NCBI GenBank assembly: GCA_041862375.1 | Contig: JBGVTE010000148.1 | Span: 1 to 5,398 of the forward strand | Length of the DNA: 5,398 bases | DNA from: WVZL01 sp041862375 | Lineage (GTDB): Bacteria; Acidobacteriota; Aminicenantia; Aminicenantales; Aminicenantaceae | Direction: 5' to 3' | Shown: positions 5,247 to 5,398 of the stretch, piece after piece | Layout of the letters: each line of letters begins with the position of its first letter | Position numbering within the stretch: the stretch's first letter is position 1 | Made by a program: the position numbers and the translations under genes | Notes under the pieces: model-generated | Seen by the model: only the letters and a program-made list of their open reading frames with translations | What the model was told of the DNA's origin: nothing | Database searches by the model: none

Positions 5247-5398
5247 TTACCTTTTATCAATTATCTCGAGGGTAAATCTCTTTTTCAGCTTCATTCCAGC
5301 AGCACCGAGAATAACTCTGATAGCCTGAGCGGTTCTTCCCTGTTTTCCGATAACCTTGCCTATATCTTCCGGAGTAACTTTTAATTCTAGGATCGAGG
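5247..5398 (-). CDS. khpA: KH-domain RNA-binding protein KhpA (YlqC family), C-terminal fragment
   Basis: The minus-strand frame enters at the right edge and ends with TAA at 5249-5247, giving 49 residues. The visible part contains TPEDIGKVIGKQGRTAQAIR, whose GKQG is the RNA-binding GxxG loop of a KH domain, followed by a helix and the terminal strand FTLEIIDKR. KhpA proteins are about 75-80 residues, so roughly the last two thirds is seen. Known role: a small cytoplasmic RNA chaperone-like protein, often partnering KhpB and often encoded between rpsP and rimM. No rimM follows the stop in this window; the next genes lie on the opposite strand. The family call is strong. Confidence 0.9.
   Translation of the reverse strand, partial: SILELKVTPEDIGKVIGKQGRTAQAIRVILGAAGMKLKKRFTLEIIDKR

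Noticed and set aside
1..5398. CRISPR array, insertion sequence or phage genes
   Set aside because: No regularly spaced repeats, transposase, terminal inverted repeats or phage-like products were seen.

Overview
The window looks like bacterial chromosome from a Gram-negative (diderm) lineage. Three adjacent genes have export signals, one of them a lipoprotein signal. Shine-Dalgarno sites are near consensus (AAGGAGG), the tRNA gene encodes its own CCA, and two sites match the sigma-54 -24/-12 consensus. TolB/PD40-type propellers fused to TPR and hydrolase domains are common in Acidobacteriota, Aminicenantes and the Bacteroidota/FCB groups. I infer a phylum of that kind but cannot name it from this window.

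Layout. Positions 1-126 (minus) hold the N-terminus of a threonine ammonia-lyase-type PLP enzyme that runs off the left edge. Before it lies a leader (127-226) with an extended -10 box, an 11-codon mini-ORF and an inverted repeat. A tRNA-Arg(UCG) gene is at 327-402 (minus). Positions 403-667 are regulatory: the tRNA promoter, a perfect 15-bp palindrome and a sigma-54-like promoter. Three plus-strand genes follow: a PD40 beta-propeller lipoprotein (668-1567), an exported ankyrin-repeat protein (1659-2513), and a 752-residue exported metallo-beta-lactamase-fold/TPR/PD40 fusion (2797-5055). Positions 5056-5246 are non-coding with weak hairpins. The right edge (5247-5398, minus) holds the C-terminal part of a KhpA-type KH-domain RNA-binding protein.

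How the genes relate. The lipoprotein and the C-terminal third of the fusion are paralogues that share an unusual leader motif (PYLGQKPPG...FAPGI) and four conserved cysteines. A third, frameshifted fragment of the same leader lies just after the ankyrin gene, so that gene probably once carried or neighboured the same propeller module. The lipoprotein and the fusion are each preceded by the same 29-bp element (26/29 identical), which contains the sigma-54 consensus. I infer a small co-regulated cell-envelope gene set in which one propeller module is paired with different partners (lipid anchor, MBL-TPR, formerly ankyrin). Its substrate and biological role cannot be read from the sequence.
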